A stretch of DNA of 6,135 bases from an uncultured Bacteroidales bacterium. GTDB lineage: Bacteria; Bacteroidota; Bacteroidia; Bacteroidales; Paludibacteraceae. The notes under the pieces are model-generated. The model worked only from the letters and a program-made list of their open reading frames with translations. It ran no database searches and was not told where the DNA came from. The DNA lies in assembly GCA_946615455.1 (NCBI GenBank), contig CAMOHN010000066.1, forward strand, positions 1 to 6,135. Reading direction: 5' to 3'. Below are positions 5,706 to 6,135 of the stretch, one piece after another (position 1 is the stretch's first letter; each line of letters opens with the position of its first letter). Made by a program: the position numbers and the translations under genes.

Positions 5706-6135
5706 CACGTACAGCCATACAAACCTTGGGTGAGTTCGGTCTTATCAAGCATTGGACCGACAACCTGACCCCCCTCCAACCCTCCACCCGCCGTGGGGTG
5801 GGCGACGATGCCGCCGTCATGCACTTTGGCGACAGTTGTGTGCTCATGACTACCGACCTATTGTTGGAAGGGGTGCACTTCAACTTGGAGTATGTCCCCC
5901 TCAAACACCTGGGCTACAAAGCCGCAGTGGTCAATTTCTCGGACATCTATGCCATGAACGGCACGCCCACGCAGATTACGGTCGGATTAGGTATCTCGGC
6001 GCGATTCTCGGTGGAGGAGACCGACGAACTGATGGCAGGCATCCGCTTAGCATGCGAACACTACGGAGTGGACCTTGTTGGCGGCGACACCACGGCTTCG
6101 ATGACGGGACTGACCGTCGCCATCACCTGTTTAGG
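5702..6135 (+). CDS. thiL: Thiamine-monophosphate kinase ThiL, N-terminal part (cut by window end)
   Basis: The frame starts at ATG 5702 and stays open to the window edge, giving 144 complete codons of a protein normally about 320-350 residues long. ThiL phosphorylates thiamine monophosphate with ATP to make thiamine diphosphate, the last step of the cofactor pathway, in the cytoplasm. The N-terminal AIR-synthase-like domain is diagnostic: LGEFGLI (9-15), GVGDDAAV (32-39), TTDLLLEGVHF (50-60), KAAVVNFSDIYAMNGTP (73-89) and DLVGGDTTAS (124-133). The acidic residues D35/D36, D52, D81 and D129 fit the Mg2+/ATP-binding positions of the family. The start fits relatives, which begin a few residues before LGEFGLI. 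It is transcribed away from recR; no thiamine riboswitch is visible upstream, and the candidate leader is too short for one. Confidence 0.95.
   Translation, partial: MTRTAIQTLGEFGLIKHWTDNLTPLQPSTRRGVGDDAAVMHFGDSCVLMTTDLLLEGVHFNLEYVPLKHLGYKAAVVNFSDIYAMNGTPTQITVGLGISARFSVEETDELMAGIRLACEHYGVDLVGGDTTASMTGLTVAITCL

Noticed and set aside
5629..5904. Minus-strand 91-codon open frame over the start of thiL
   Set aside because: It is antisense to the conserved ThiL N terminus and spans the candidate promoter; its translation shows no family pattern.

Overview
The window looks like a chromosomal segment of a member of the Bacteroidales (Bacteroidota), with a base composition that by eye is fairly G+C-rich for that group. 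Three things point there. The proteins are typical of the order: a Bacteroidetes-style AsmA-like protein, a SusA-like GH13 amylase with a cyclomaltodextrinase-type N domain, and a small HAD protein resembling a Bacteroides structural-genomics target. The recR/thiL divergent region carries -7 elements of the Bacteroides form TAnnTTTG. Starts show A/T-rich leaders rather than clear Shine-Dalgarno sites. I cannot name genus or species from sequence alone; Prevotella-like or another Bacteroidales genus would both fit.

Layout. At the left edge (2-592, + strand) is the 3' end of an AsmA-like envelope gene, followed by a strong intrinsic terminator (604-640). Converging on it is a six-gene minus-strand run, read from right to left: recR (5575-4949), a four-helix membrane protein (4907-4449), a small HAD-like hydrolase (4465-4049), a GNAT acetyltransferase (4045-3530), a secreted GH13 alpha-amylase/neopullulanase (3501-1660) and a GT4 glycosyltransferase (1652-555). 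Gaps are 41, -17, 3, 28 and 7 bases, so this is probably one operon, with the recR promoter as the only good promoter candidate. To the right of recR, a 126-bp divergent region holds candidate promoters for recR and for thiL (5702 to the window end, + strand, truncated).

How the genes fit together. RecR (recombinational repair) and ThiL (thiamine diphosphate synthesis) are cytoplasmic housekeeping functions. The membrane, HAD and GNAT genes are small accessory genes of uncertain substrate. The last two genes of the run act on carbohydrates: a periplasmic alpha-glucan hydrolase and a cytoplasmic or membrane-associated sugar transferase. No susC/susD-type transporter or regulator is in view, so this is not a classic polysaccharide utilisation locus as far as the window shows.

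I found no mobile element, CRISPR array, tRNA or rRNA, and no convincing new system. The points most worth a second look are the terminator that serves the AsmA gene but lies inside the coding region of the opposing glycosyltransferase, an apparent Glu-to-Ala change at the Toprim position of RecR, and the compact recR/thiL divergent region with an inverted repeat and a four-codon mini-ORF overlapping the thiL start.
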